Positions 8,727-17,664 of a DNA stretch of 64,000 bases are shown here, piece by piece (within the stretch, counting starts at the first letter, position 1; every line of letters begins with the position of its first letter). The stretch is from Xanthomonas hortorum pv. pelargonii. GTDB taxonomy: Bacteria > Pseudomonadota > Gammaproteobacteria > Xanthomonadales > Xanthomonadaceae. The notes beneath the pieces were generated by a model. The model was given only the letters and a program-made list of their open reading frames with translations, made no database searches and had not been told where the DNA came from. Both the position numbers and the translations under genes were made by a program. The stretch covers positions 2,666,001 to 2,730,000 of the forward strand of contig NZ_CP098604.1 in NCBI RefSeq assembly GCF_024499015.1, in the 5' to 3' direction.

Positions 8727-10009
8727 TGGGCATCGCCATGTTGTTGGGAACCTTCGTGGTGCTGCTGCTGATCGGTGTGCCGGTGGCCTATGCGCTGGGC
8801 GCGGCCGCGCTGGCCACGCTGCTGTATCTGGACCTGCCCACGGTGGTGCTGGTGCAGCAGATTTCTGCCGGTAGCGGCTCGGCCTCGTTGATCGCCATTC
8901 CGCTGTTTATCTTCGCTGGCGAGTTGATGCTGCGCGGTGGTATTTCCGAACGCTTGATCGCCTTGGCCTCGTCGCTGGTGGGGCGCGTACGTGGTGGGCT
9001 GGGCCAGGTCAGCGTGCTGTCGTCGCTGTTCTTCGGCGGCGTGTCCGGCTCGGCGATTGCCGATGTCTCGGCAGTTGGCGGCACGATGATTCCGCAGATG
9101 ATCAAGCGCGGTTACGACCGCGATTACGCGGTCAACGTCAGCATGACCGCTGCATTGGTGGCCTTGCTGGTGCCGCCCTCGCATAACCTGATCCTGTTTT
9201 CCGCAGCAGCGGGCGGCGGTATCTCGATCGCCGATCTGTTCGCCGCCGGCATCTTCCCCGCGCTGCTTATGACCGCAGCGATGATGGTCACCGGCTATGC
9301 GGTGGCGCGCCATCGCGGCTACGGTACCGAGCCGTTCCCCGGCTGGCGCGCAGTGGCGCTGCGCCTGTTCGGCGCACTGCCGGGCCTGGGGTTGGTGGCG
9401 CTGATCTTCATCGGTATTCGCGCTGGCATCTTCACCGCAGTGGAGAGCGCCGCGATTGCGGTGGTGTACGCGTTGATCGTCACCGCGCTGCTGTATCGCC
9501 AGCTGCGTTGGGCCGAGTTCTTCGCCGCGGTCACGCATGCCGCGCGCACCACCGGCGTGATCTTGTTCGTGATCGCCACGGCTGCAGTGTTCGGTTGGTT
9601 GCTTGCGTACTTGCAGGTGCCGGCGGCCGCAGTGAAGTTCCTGCAGGCCATCGCCGACAGCAAGAACACCGTGCTGCTGATGATCGTGGTGATGCTGTTG
9701 CTGCTGGGCATGTTCATGGACCTGGCGCCGAAGATTTTGATCTGCACGCCGATCTTCCTGCCGGTGGTCAAGGCCTACGGCATCGACCCGATCCACTTCG
9801 GTCTGGTGATGGTGCTGGCTGGCGGTATCGGTTTGATCACCCCGCCGATCGGCTCGGTGTTGTTTATCGGCACCTCGATCGGCCAGATCACCATCGCCCA
9901 GAGCATGCGCACCATTTGGCCATTCTGGTTGGCCGCGCTATGCGTGCTGCTGATCGTGGCGTTTTTCCCCGAACTGTCGTTGTGGTTGCCGAGGGCACTG
10001 CGCGCGTAA
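8726..10009 (+). CDS. TRAP transporter large permease (DctM family)
   Basis: A 427-residue, very hydrophobic protein with a dozen or so membrane segments; it is the sodium-driven transport channel of the TRAP system. The start at 8726 is chosen because it overlaps the Q-subunit stop and is preceded by GGAGGAG; a longer frame from 8684 would overlap the Q gene in another frame. Conserved blocks FFGGVSGSAIADVSAVG and the C-terminal LAGGIGLITPPIGSVLFIG are characteristic of DctM. With the P and Q proteins it would import a C6 uronate or similar acid. Confidence 0.9.
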   Translation: MGIAMLLGTFVVLLLIGVPVAYALGAAALATLLYLDLPTVVLVQQISAGSGSASLIAIPLFIFAGELMLRGGISERLIALASSLVGRVRGGLGQVSVLSSLFFGGVSGSAIADVSAVGGTMIPQMIKRGYDRDYAVNVSMTAALVALLVPPSHNLILFSAAAGGGISIADLFAAGIFPALLMTAAMMVTGYAVARHRGYGTEPFPGWRAVALRLFGALPGLGLVALIFIGIRAGIFTAVESAAIAVVYALIVTALLYRQLRWAEFFAAVTHAARTTGVILFVIATAAVFGWLLAYLQVPAAAVKFLQAIADSKNTVLLMIVVMLLLLGMFMDLAPKILICTPIFLPVVKAYGIDPIHFGLVMVLAGGIGLITPPIGSVLFIGTSIGQITIAQSMRTIWPFWLAALCVLLIVAFFPELSLWLPRALRA

Positions 10010-10246
10010 AAGCGCCACTCCATCCACTGCGTATCCGTCGGCAGGGCGCGGTCGGGGCGAACGAATCGGCATCTACCACGTGCGATTCCACCGCCCCGGC
10101 CTCCTCATCCGACAGTCGCTTGGCGACGCTGCATGAGCTGTGCTCAGCGCCGCTGCTGGCGGGAGTTTCCGCCGTCATCCCAGCGGCCGACGATCTAAGG
10201 CGTCGGCCGCCGCATCGCCCCGCAGGTTGGGGGTCAAGGAGAGAGC

Positions 10247-11830
10247 ATGCGTGTGCGTATCACTTCACCCCGTTTGCGTTGGCTGCTGGCCAGCGGCCTG
10301 CTGCTGTGTGCCGGGCTAAGCGCTGCGGCCGACTGGAAGCGCGGCATCGAACACCAGCGTATTGCCGACCAGGGCAACGGCACCTTCCTCAACCCGGTGC
10401 TGGCCGGCGATCACCCCGACCCGTCGGTGCTCAAGGACGGCGACGACTACTACCTCACGCTGTCCTCGTTCGACGCGTATCCGGGTCTGCCGATCTGGCA
10501 TTCGCGCGATCTGGTCAATTGGCAACCGCTGGGCCATGCGATCACGCAGAACGTCGGCGCGATCTGGGCGCCGGATCTGATCAAGCACGGCAAGCGCTAT
10601 TACATCTACTTCCCGGCGCGCCGCGGCGACCAGGGCGAGCGCAGCAACTTCGTGGTCTGGGCCGATGACATCAAGGGCCCGTGGAGCAAGCCGATTGACA
10701 TCGGCCTGGGCAAGTACATCGACCCCGGCCATGCAGTGGGCGAGGACGGCAAGCGCTATCTGTTCCTGAGCGGCGGCGATTACGTGCAACTCTCCGACGA
10801 TGGCTTCAAGGTGGTCGGCACGCCCAAGCACGTCTACGACGGCTGGAAATACCCGGAAAGCTGGGACGTGGAGGGCTACGCCCAGGAAGGCCCCAAGATT
10901 ACCCGCCACAACGGCTGGTACTACATGACCACCGCCGTTGGCGGCACCGCCGGCCCGCCGACCGGGCACATGGTGATCACCGCGCGCTCGCGCTCGATCC
11001 ACGGCCCCTGGCAGAACGCGCCCAACAACCCGATCACCCGCACCAAGAGCGCCGACGAGCCGTGGTGGTCGCGTGGCCACGCCACCCTGGTGGAAGGCAC
11101 CGACCAGCGCTGGTGGATGCTCTACCACGGCTACGAACACGGCTACTGGACGCTGGGCCGGCAGGCCTTGCTCGACCCGATCGAATGGACCGCGGACGGC
11201 TGGTTCGTCGCCAAGGGCGGCGACCTGGGCACGCCGTTGAAAAAGCCCAGCGGGCAGGCATTGCCGCATGGTCTGAGGTTGTCGGACGACTTCCGCGCCA
11301 ACACGCTCGGCCCGCAGTGGTCGTTCTTCAACCCGGCCGCCGACGAAGCCAAGCGCCTGCAAGTAGGCGATGGCGTGCTGCGCCTGCAGGGCAAGGGCAG
11401 CGCCCCGCGCGACGCCTCGCCGCTGACGCTGATTGCGCCCGACCAGGCCTATCAGTTCGAGGTGCAGATGAACGTTGCACCGGGCGGGCAGGGCGGGGCG
11501 CTGTTGTTCTACAGCGACAAGCTCTACGCCGGGGTGGGGAGCAACGGCGAGAACTTCGTCATGCACCGCTACGGCGAAGAACGCCCGGCGAAGCTGGCGC
11601 CCAGCGGCAAGGGCGGCGCGCTATGGCTGCGCGTCACCAACAACCGCCACATCGTCACCATCCACAGCAGCACCGACGGCACCACCTGGACCAAGTACCC
11701 GGTGCAGATGGAAGTGTCCGGCTATCACCACAACGTGGCCGGCAAGTTCCTGGCACTGAAACCGGCGCTGTACGCGTCCGGCCAAGGCCAGGTGGAGTTC
11801 CGCAACTTCCGCTACCGCGCCCTGGACTGA
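10247..11830 (+). CDS. Secreted glycoside hydrolase family 43 protein
   Basis: A 527-residue exported glycosidase. A Sec signal covers about residues 1-27 (ends AAA). The five-bladed GH43 domain occupies about 40-345: GDHPDPSVLKDGDDYY has the catalytic base Asp, KYIDPGHAVGEDGKRYLFL the second Asp, and YAQEGPKITRHNGWYYM the acid Glu. The C-terminal 190 residues look like a beta-sandwich of the type seen in GH43 beta-xylosidases and arabinofuranosidases. The start follows AAGGAGAG. The 237-bp gap upstream of it is gene-free. In this context the likely task is removal of arabinose, xylose or galactose side chains of pectin; the exact bond is not determinable from sequence. Confidence 0.88.
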   Translation: MRVRITSPRLRWLLASGLLLCAGLSAAADWKRGIEHQRIADQGNGTFLNPVLAGDHPDPSVLKDGDDYYLTLSSFDAYPGLPIWHSRDLVNWQPLGHAITQNVGAIWAPDLIKHGKRYYIYFPARRGDQGERSNFVVWADDIKGPWSKPIDIGLGKYIDPGHAVGEDGKRYLFLSGGDYVQLSDDGFKVVGTPKHVYDGWKYPESWDVEGYAQEGPKITRHNGWYYMTTAVGGTAGPPTGHMVITARSRSIHGPWQNAPNNPITRTKSADEPWWSRGHATLVEGTDQRWWMLYHGYEHGYWTLGRQALLDPIEWTADGWFVAKGGDLGTPLKKPSGQALPHGLRLSDDFRANTLGPQWSFFNPAADEAKRLQVGDGVLRLQGKGSAPRDASPLTLIAPDQAYQFEVQMNVAPGGQGGALLFYSDKLYAGVGSNGENFVMHRYGEERPAKLAPSGKGGALWLRVTNNRHIVTIHSSTDGTTWTKYPVQMEVSGYHHNVAGKFLALKPALYASGQGQVEFRNFRYRALD

Positions 11831-11970
11831 CCGTTCTGCACTGCCGGGCATGCCGTGGCGCATCACGCAACGGCGCTCCGGTCATGGCGGATTCGGGACA
11901 TCGGCAAGCCTGCGAAGGCTTGCCGGCCCGCTGGCCGGTAGAATCCAATCAACTTCAATGGTTGACCGCT

Positions 11971-13029
11971 ATGCCCGCCCGCAAGATGCCTGAAGAGGGA
12001 ATGCCCGGCCTGCCGAAGGGCAAGGTAGCCACGATCAACGACATCGCCCGGATGTCCGGGGTGTCCAAGAAGACCGTCTCGCGGATCATCAATAATTCGC
12101 CGCTGGTCCGCCAGGACACCCGCGAGAAGGTCGAAGCGCTGATGCGCGAGGTCGGCTACTCGCCCGACCCGCTCGCGCGCGGGCTGGCGTTCCGGCGCTC
12201 GTTCCTGATCGGCATGGTCTACGACAACCCCACCGCGCAGTACATCGTGGACATGCAGTACGGCGCGCTGGACGCGCTGCGCGGCTCCAGTTTCGAGCTG
12301 GTGGTGCACCCCTGCGACAGCCGCAGCCCCGGCTACATCGAAGGCGTGCGCCGCTTTGCCCAGGCGCAGAAGCTGCACGGGGTGATCCTGGTGCCACGCG
12401 CCTCCGAGGACCAGGCGCTGGCCGATATGCTGGCCGAGATCGGCTGCCGCTACACCCGCATCGCCTCGGTCGCGCTGGACGCCACCTCGCAGACGGTGAT
12501 CACCCACGACCGCGATGGCGCCGCCGAGGCCGCCGACTACCTGCTCTCGCTCGGCCACCGCGACATCGCCCTGGTCACCGGCCCCAGCGCCTACCGCTCC
12601 TCGGTGGAGCGCACCTCCGGGTTTGCCGACGCGCTGACCCGGCGCGGCATCGAACTGCCGGCCGAGCGGATTGTGGAAGCCGGCTACACCTTCGAATCCG
12701 GTGTGGCGGCGGCCGAAAAGCTGCTGCTGGGCAAGAAGCGCCCCACCGCCATCTTCACCGGTAACGACGAAATGGCCGCCGGTATCTACAAGGTCGCACT
12801 GCGCGCCGGCATCAACATCCCGCGCCAGCTCTCGGTGATCGGCTACGACGACAGCTCGCTGGCCTCGCGGCTATGGCCGCCGCTGACCTCGGTGCGCCGC
12901 CACACCCGCGACACCGGCCGCACCGCCGCCGCGATGCTGATCCAGCCCGACAACGCCCCGCAGCTACCCACCGCCAGCGTGCGCCCGCACCTGATCGTGC
13001 GCGACTCCTGCCAACCGCCGGAAGATTGA
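11971..13029 (+). CDS. LacI-family transcriptional regulator of the uronate block
   Basis: A 352-residue repressor-type protein. ATINDIARMSGVSKKTVSRI (about residues 20-40) is the LacI helix-turn-helix, followed by the hinge region, and a periplasmic-binding-protein fold from about 75 on that would bind a sugar effector. GNDEMAAGIYKVALRAG and SVIGYDDSSLASRLWPPL near the C-terminus are family landmarks. No clear ribosome site precedes the ATG at 11971; ATGs at 11986 and 12001 are in frame. It sits between the TRAP/GH43 genes and kduI and is the obvious candidate to bind the CCGG-centred sites at 6257 and 13490. It resembles KdgR/UxuR-type LacI regulators of Xanthomonadales, but the name cannot be fixed from sequence alone. 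Confidence 0.85.
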   Translation: MPARKMPEEGMPGLPKGKVATINDIARMSGVSKKTVSRIINNSPLVRQDTREKVEALMREVGYSPDPLARGLAFRRSFLIGMVYDNPTAQYIVDMQYGALDALRGSSFELVVHPCDSRSPGYIEGVRRFAQAQKLHGVILVPRASEDQALADMLAEIGCRYTRIASVALDATSQTVITHDRDGAAEAADYLLSLGHRDIALVTGPSAYRSSVERTSGFADALTRRGIELPAERIVEAGYTFESGVAAAEKLLLGKKRPTAIFTGNDEMAAGIYKVALRAGINIPRQLSVIGYDDSSLASRLWPPLTSVRRHTRDTGRTAAAMLIQPDNAPQLPTASVRPHLIVRDSCQPPED

Positions 13030-13138
13030 GCAGGTCAAGCCCAGGGGAGGGGGCCGTCAAGCAAAGCGCTGGCGATTCACTTGTGACGGCGCGTGGCGAC
13101 GCGTTGGTCATGGCAGGCATTGGCAATCCACTGAGGCG

Positions 13139-13186
13139 CACCCTCATCCGGCGCTACGCGCCACCTTCTCCCGGAGGGAGAAGGGA
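13139..13186. repeat. REP-like element, CCCTCATCC/GGAGAAGGG family
   Basis: Starts with ACCCTCATCCGGCGC and ends in an inner hairpin CTTCTCCC / GGGAGAAG. Related copies lie at 13419, 15351, 16256, 16392 and 27555. It is the first of several in the gene-free gap 13030-13566. Confidence 0.75.
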
Positions 13187-13190
13187 GTGA

Positions 13191-13312
13191 GCCCCTCTCC
13201 CTCCGGGGCGAGAAGGCACGGCTTGCGCGCCATGGGCGCGCGTGCCTTGGAGCGCCCGCGCCGCAAGCGCGGGCCGGGGCGCGGAGCGGGGGTTGGGGTG
13301 AGGGTACGGCGG
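13191..13312. repeat. REP-like element, inverted and extended relative
   Basis: Begins GCCCCTCTCCCTCCGGGG and ends GGGTTGGGGTGAGGGTACGG, with GC-rich palindromic sequence between. It forms a head-to-head pair with the element at 13139-13186. Confidence 0.65.
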
Positions 13313-13418
13313 CAGACAGCCATCTAAGAAAGCTCGGACATGCGCAGAAGTGAGATGGGCGCACAGGCCTCTACTCGACCAACCCGATCGCGCCCTCTAG
13401 CACCGCGCGCAGCCTCGT

Positions 13419-13466
13419 ACCCTCATCCGGCGCTGCGCGCCACCTTCTCCCGCAGGGAGAAGGGAT
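13419..13466. repeat. REP-like element, CCCTCATCC/GGAGAAGGG family
   Basis: Nearly the same sequence and orientation as the element at 13139-13186. It ends about 25 bp before the operator-like site of kduI. Confidence 0.72.
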
Positions 13467-13489
13467 TCCCACGCTATCGTGCACTGCGC

Positions 13490-14421
<932 letters not shown>

Positions 14422-14580
14422 CGCTGGCGCTTGCAAGGCAATACTTAATCAGCGCAATCACTCGGTTAATGCGATTCACCAGCCAAGTTAATGCGATAGC
14501 TCCATCAATGCGTGGCCGCGCAGCGCGCGGACGCAACGCACTCATCCAACGTGGCATCACCCAGCAGGAGCGATAAGGTA

Positions 14581-15336
14581 ATGAGCAATCCGTTCAGTCT
14601 CGAAGGCAAGGTCGCACTGGTCACCGGTGCCAACACTGGCCTGGGCCAGGGCATCGCGCTGGCACTGGCACAGGCGGGCGCCGACATCGCCGCCGCCGGC
14701 ATCCAGGCGCCGACCGAGACCGAAGAACTGGTCAAGGGCCTGGGCCGCCGCTTCATCGCCATCCAGGCCAACCTGATCAGCCTCGAGCCAGTCGAGCGCA
14801 TCCTCAAGGAAACCCTGAACGGCCTGGGCCGCCTGGACATCCTGGTCAATAACGCCGGCCTGATCCGCCGCACCGACGCGGTGGATTTCAGCGAGCAGGA
14901 TTGGGACGACGTAATGAACGTCAATCTGAAATCGGCCTTCTTCATGGCCCAGGCCGCCGGCCGCCATTTCATCGCCCAGGGCAGCGGCAAGATCATCAAC
15001 ATCGCCTCGATGCTGTCGTTCCAGGGCGGCATCCGCGTGCCGTCGTACACCGCCAGCAAGTCCGGCATCGCCGGCATCACCCGCCTGCTGGCCAACGAGT
15101 GGGGCAGCAAGGGCGTGACCACCAACGCCATTGCGCCCGGCTACATGGCCACCGACAACACCGCCCAGCTGCGTGCCGACGAAGCGCGCAACAAGTCCAT
15201 CCTGGACCGCATCCCGGCCGCGCGCTGGGGCGTACCGGCCGACCTCGGCGGCACCACCGTGTTCCTGGCCAGCAGTGCCTCGGATTACGTCAACGGCGCC
15301 ATCATCCCGGTCGACGGCGGCTGGCTGGCACGCTGA
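14581..15336 (+). CDS. kduD: 2-dehydro-3-deoxy-D-gluconate 5-dehydrogenase (KduD)
   Basis: A 251-residue short-chain dehydrogenase that reduces the diketo product of KduI to 2-keto-3-deoxygluconate with NAD(P)H. TGANTGLGQG near the N-terminus is the Rossmann glycine motif, LVNNAG follows, the catalytic Ser is in IASMLSFQGG, and YTASK is the Tyr/Lys pair. PGYMATDN and VPVDGGW near the end are typical. The start at 14581 follows AGGAGCGATAAGG. It is next to kduI, which makes the assignment firm. The 159-bp gap between the two genes holds no recognisable promoter. Confidence 0.93.
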   Translation: MSNPFSLEGKVALVTGANTGLGQGIALALAQAGADIAAAGIQAPTETEELVKGLGRRFIAIQANLISLEPVERILKETLNGLGRLDILVNNAGLIRRTDAVDFSEQDWDDVMNVNLKSAFFMAQAAGRHFIAQGSGKIINIASMLSFQGGIRVPSYTASKSGIAGITRLLANEWGSKGVTTNAIAPGYMATDNTAQLRADEARNKSILDRIPAARWGVPADLGGTTVFLASSASDYVNGAIIPVDGGWLAR

Positions 15337-15350
15337 GAAAAACGCGTCGT

Positions 15351-15395
15351 TCCCTTCTCCCTCCGGGAGAAGGTGCCCGAAGGGCGGATGAGGGT
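15351..15395. repeat. REP-like element, GGAGAAGG/GGATGAGGGT orientation
   Basis: TCCCTTCTCC, CTCCGGGAGAAGG and GGCGGATGAGGGT in order: the reverse orientation of the copies at 13139 and 13419. Lies just after kduD and could act as a transcript 3' stabiliser. Confidence 0.72.
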
Positions 15396-15569
15396 CGGCA
15401 TGCACGTACATCAACCAGACGCGCGCTGCATGCCGGCATACCTCTTCCGTGCTCGATCAGAGCCCTAATCCCGCACAGACAAGGCACCGGAAAAGCGCAT
15501 CAAGACACGGCACCCAAGCGCACACATTCCACATCCAAACCACTTCCCCAAACCCAATTGGAGCATCCC

Positions 15570-16235
15570 ATGAAAATCGCACTCATGAATGAGTTTAGTC
15601 AGGCCGGCAAGAACCCGGTGATCCTGCAGCAGCTCAACGACGTCGCCAGCGAGCAGGGCCACAGCGTGTTCAACGTCGGCATGGACGGCGACAACGACCA
15701 CCGCCTGACCTACATCCACCTGGGCATCGTCGCCAGCCTGCTGCTGAACTCCAAGGCGGTCGACTTCGTCGTCGCCGGCTGCGGCACCGGCCAGGGCGCC
15801 ATGATGTCGCTCAACGCACACCCAGGCGTGTTCTGCGGCTACTGCATCGAGCCGACCGACGCCTACCTGTTCGCCCAGGTCAACAACGGCAATGCGCTGT
15901 CGCTGGCATTCGCCAAGGGTTACGGCTGGGGCGCGGAAATCAACGTGCGCTACATCTTCGAAAAGGCCTTCAGCGGCGAGCGTGGCCTGGGCTACCCGGC
16001 CGAGCGTCGTGAATCGCAGGCCGCCAACGCCGGCATCCTGACCCAGCTCAAGCAGGCCACCGCCAAGTCGTATCTCGACGGCCTGCGCGCCATCGACCCG
16101 GAACTGATCAAGCAGGCCGTCGGCGGCGAGCGCTTCCAGCAGTGCTTCTTCGACAACGCCCAGGACGCCGAGATCCGCGCCTTCGTCGCCGGCGTACTGG
16201 GCAAGCCGGAAGCCGCTGCAGCAGCGGCAGCTTAA
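15570..16235 (+). CDS. RpiB/LacA/LacB-family sugar isomerase (DhuI-like candidate)
   Basis: A 221-residue protein of the ribose-5-phosphate isomerase B fold. MKIALMNEFSQ, FNVGMDGDNDHRLTYIHLG and VDFVVAGCGTGQGAMM are the RpiB-family blocks, with the active-site Cys in AGCGTGQG. The start follows TTGGAG. It ends in a run of Ala. It is the third gene of the kdu run. An RpiB-fold enzyme (DhuI of streptococci) is known to isomerise the same 4-deoxy-5-keto-uronate as KduI, so this could be a second, unrelated isomerase for that step; alternatively it works on a related keto-sugar acid. The family assignment is firm and the reaction is an inference. Confidence 0.82.
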   Translation: MKIALMNEFSQAGKNPVILQQLNDVASEQGHSVFNVGMDGDNDHRLTYIHLGIVASLLLNSKAVDFVVAGCGTGQGAMMSLNAHPGVFCGYCIEPTDAYLFAQVNNGNALSLAFAKGYGWGAEINVRYIFEKAFSGERGLGYPAERRESQAANAGILTQLKQATAKSYLDGLRAIDPELIKQAVGGERFQQCFFDNAQDAEIRAFVAGVLGKPEAAAAAAA

Positions 16236-16255
16236 CCGGCCCCCGAAGCACTAAA

Positions 16256-16299
16256 GCCCCTCTCCCGCCGGGAGAGGGGTTGGGGTGAGGGTACGGCGG
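16256..16299. repeat. REP-like element, GCCCCTCTCCC/GGGTGAGGGTACGGCGG
   Basis: Inner hairpin CCCCTCTCCC / GGGAGAGGGG followed by TTGGGGTGAGGGTACGG. The perfect 10-bp arms immediately after the isomerase gene could also end its transcript. A tandem AAAGGCTTG-like repeat follows at about 16321-16348. Confidence 0.7.
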
Positions 16300-16391
16300 A
16301 AGACAGCTGGCCTAAACGGAAAAGGCTTGAAAGGCTTGAAAGGCTTGAGACGACAGTACCGCCGTCCAACATTCATTTCCGATGCCGCCGC

Positions 16392-16436
16392 ACCCTCATC
16401 CGCCCTTCGGGCACCTTCTCCCGATGGGAGAAGGGA
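16392..16436. repeat. REP-like element, CCCTCATCC/GGAGAAGGG family
   Basis: ACCCTCATCCGCCCTTCGGG then CACCTTCTCCCGATGGGAGAAGGGA. It lies 37 bp before the SGNH-cupin gene. Confidence 0.72.
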
Positions 16437-16473
16437 CACCGCGCTGTCCTAAACACTCTTCCCCGGAGCCACC

Positions 16474-17595
16474 ATGCGTCTGCTTCTCTTCGCATCGTTG
16501 CTGCTGCTCTCCGCAAACCTCGCCCGCGCCAATACACACCACATCTTCATCGCCGGCGACTCCACCGCCGCCGAGTACGGCCCGGAGCGCGCGCCGCAGG
16601 CCGGCTGGGGCCAACTGCTGCAAGACTGGTTCGACCCTGCGCAATGGCAGGTCCGCAACCACGCCAAGGGTGGCCGCAGCACCCGCAGTTTCATCGCAGA
16701 AGGACGCCTGGACGCCATCGCCAACCAATTGCAACGCGGCGACATCCTGCTGATCCAGTTCGGTCACAACGACGCCAAGCACGAAGACCCCACGCGTTAC
16801 ACCGACGCGCACAGCGACTATCAGCAGTTCCTGCGCCGCTACATCGCCGTCGCGCGCGACAAGGGCGCCACGCCGATCCTGATCACGCCCGCCGCACGCC
16901 TGCTCTACGACTTCGGCGCGCTGCTCGACACCCACGGCCGCTATACGCTGGCCATGCAGCAACTCGCAGCGCAAGAGCACGTTGCCCTCATCGATCTCAA
17001 TGCCAGTTCCAGCGACTGGATCCGCGCACTCGGCGAACAGGCAGCCAAACCATATTTCCTGTTCGTGCCCGAACAGGGCAAAGCCGACGGCACCCACTTC
17101 AGCCGCGCCGGTGCCACTGCAATCGCCTGCCTGGTTGTGCATGGCTGGGTGCAACTGCAGCCCGAGCTCAAAGCACAGCTCCGTCGCGACGCCGATTGCG
17201 GCGCAGCCCACAACACCGCCGCACAACGCGCCGCGCAAGCGCATCCCTCGCTGGTGGTGCACGAACGCGACCTCGCCCGCGCGCAACCCGGCCCGCACGG
17301 CGGCGCCGGCCCCACCACGGCGTATCCCTTCTTCGCCGACGCAGCGGAGCTGAAATTCGTGCTGCGCAAACGCGTGCTGCACAAAGGCGCCGGCATCGGC
17401 CTGCACCTGCACGACAAGGACGAGATCTACTACATCGTCAGCGGCCGCGGGTTGTATGCACTGGATGGCAAGCAATACGAAGTCAATGCAGGCGATGCGC
17501 TACTGACGCGGCCGGGAAGTACGCACGCGTTACAGCAAACCGGAGAAGAACCGTTGGTTGTATTGCTGGCATACACGGTGGCGCCGAAGATATAA
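16474..17595 (+). CDS. SGNH rhamnogalacturonan acetylesterase fused to a C-terminal cupin
   Basis: A 373-residue exported protein with two domains. A Sec signal covers residues 1-19. Residues about 22-245 are an SGNH esterase of carbohydrate esterase family 12 type: FIAGDSTAAEYG (Ser), KGGRSTRSF, LIQFGHNDAK, and DGTHFSRAG (Asp/His). Residues about 260-373 form a single cupin barrel: GIGLHLHDKDEIYYIVSGRG is the first metal-binding block and PGSTHAL the second. The long hydrophilic linker at about 235-275 joins them. The start is the first ATG after a CCCCGGAG site. Fusion of a pectin deacetylase to a cupin is unusual; the cupin might bind uronate or be a second enzyme. It closes the uronate block and overlaps none of its neighbours. 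Confidence 0.85.
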   Translation: MRLLLFASLLLLSANLARANTHHIFIAGDSTAAEYGPERAPQAGWGQLLQDWFDPAQWQVRNHAKGGRSTRSFIAEGRLDAIANQLQRGDILLIQFGHNDAKHEDPTRYTDAHSDYQQFLRRYIAVARDKGATPILITPAARLLYDFGALLDTHGRYTLAMQQLAAQEHVALIDLNASSSDWIRALGEQAAKPYFLFVPEQGKADGTHFSRAGATAIACLVVHGWVQLQPELKAQLRRDADCGAAHNTAAQRAAQAHPSLVVHERDLARAQPGPHGGAGPTTAYPFFADAAELKFVLRKRVLHKGAGIGLHLHDKDEIYYIVSGRGLYALDGKQYEVNAGDALLTRPGSTHALQQTGEEPLVVLLAYTVAPKI

Positions 17596-17607
17596 GCCAC
17601 ACGTCAC

Positions 17608-17619
17608 TGATACGTATCA
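17608..17619. other. Perfect 12-bp palindrome between convergent genes
   Basis: TGATACGTATCA lies between the stop of the SGNH-cupin gene and the stop of hipA. It could be a protein site or simply chance; no stem with a T-run is present. Confidence 0.35.
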
Positions 17620-17664
17620 TCGATCTCCCGGTTGGGATGCTCACGATACGCCTTGAAATCAAGC

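Noticed and set aside
10316..11566. Long minus-strand open frame over the GH43 gene
   Set aside because: High-GC shadow; no domain, no ribosome site, and it ends inside the GH43 signal region.
13139..13466. Repeated palindromes considered as a CRISPR array
   Set aside because: The units are palindromic and irregularly spaced with related, not unique, sequence between them; no cas gene is present.
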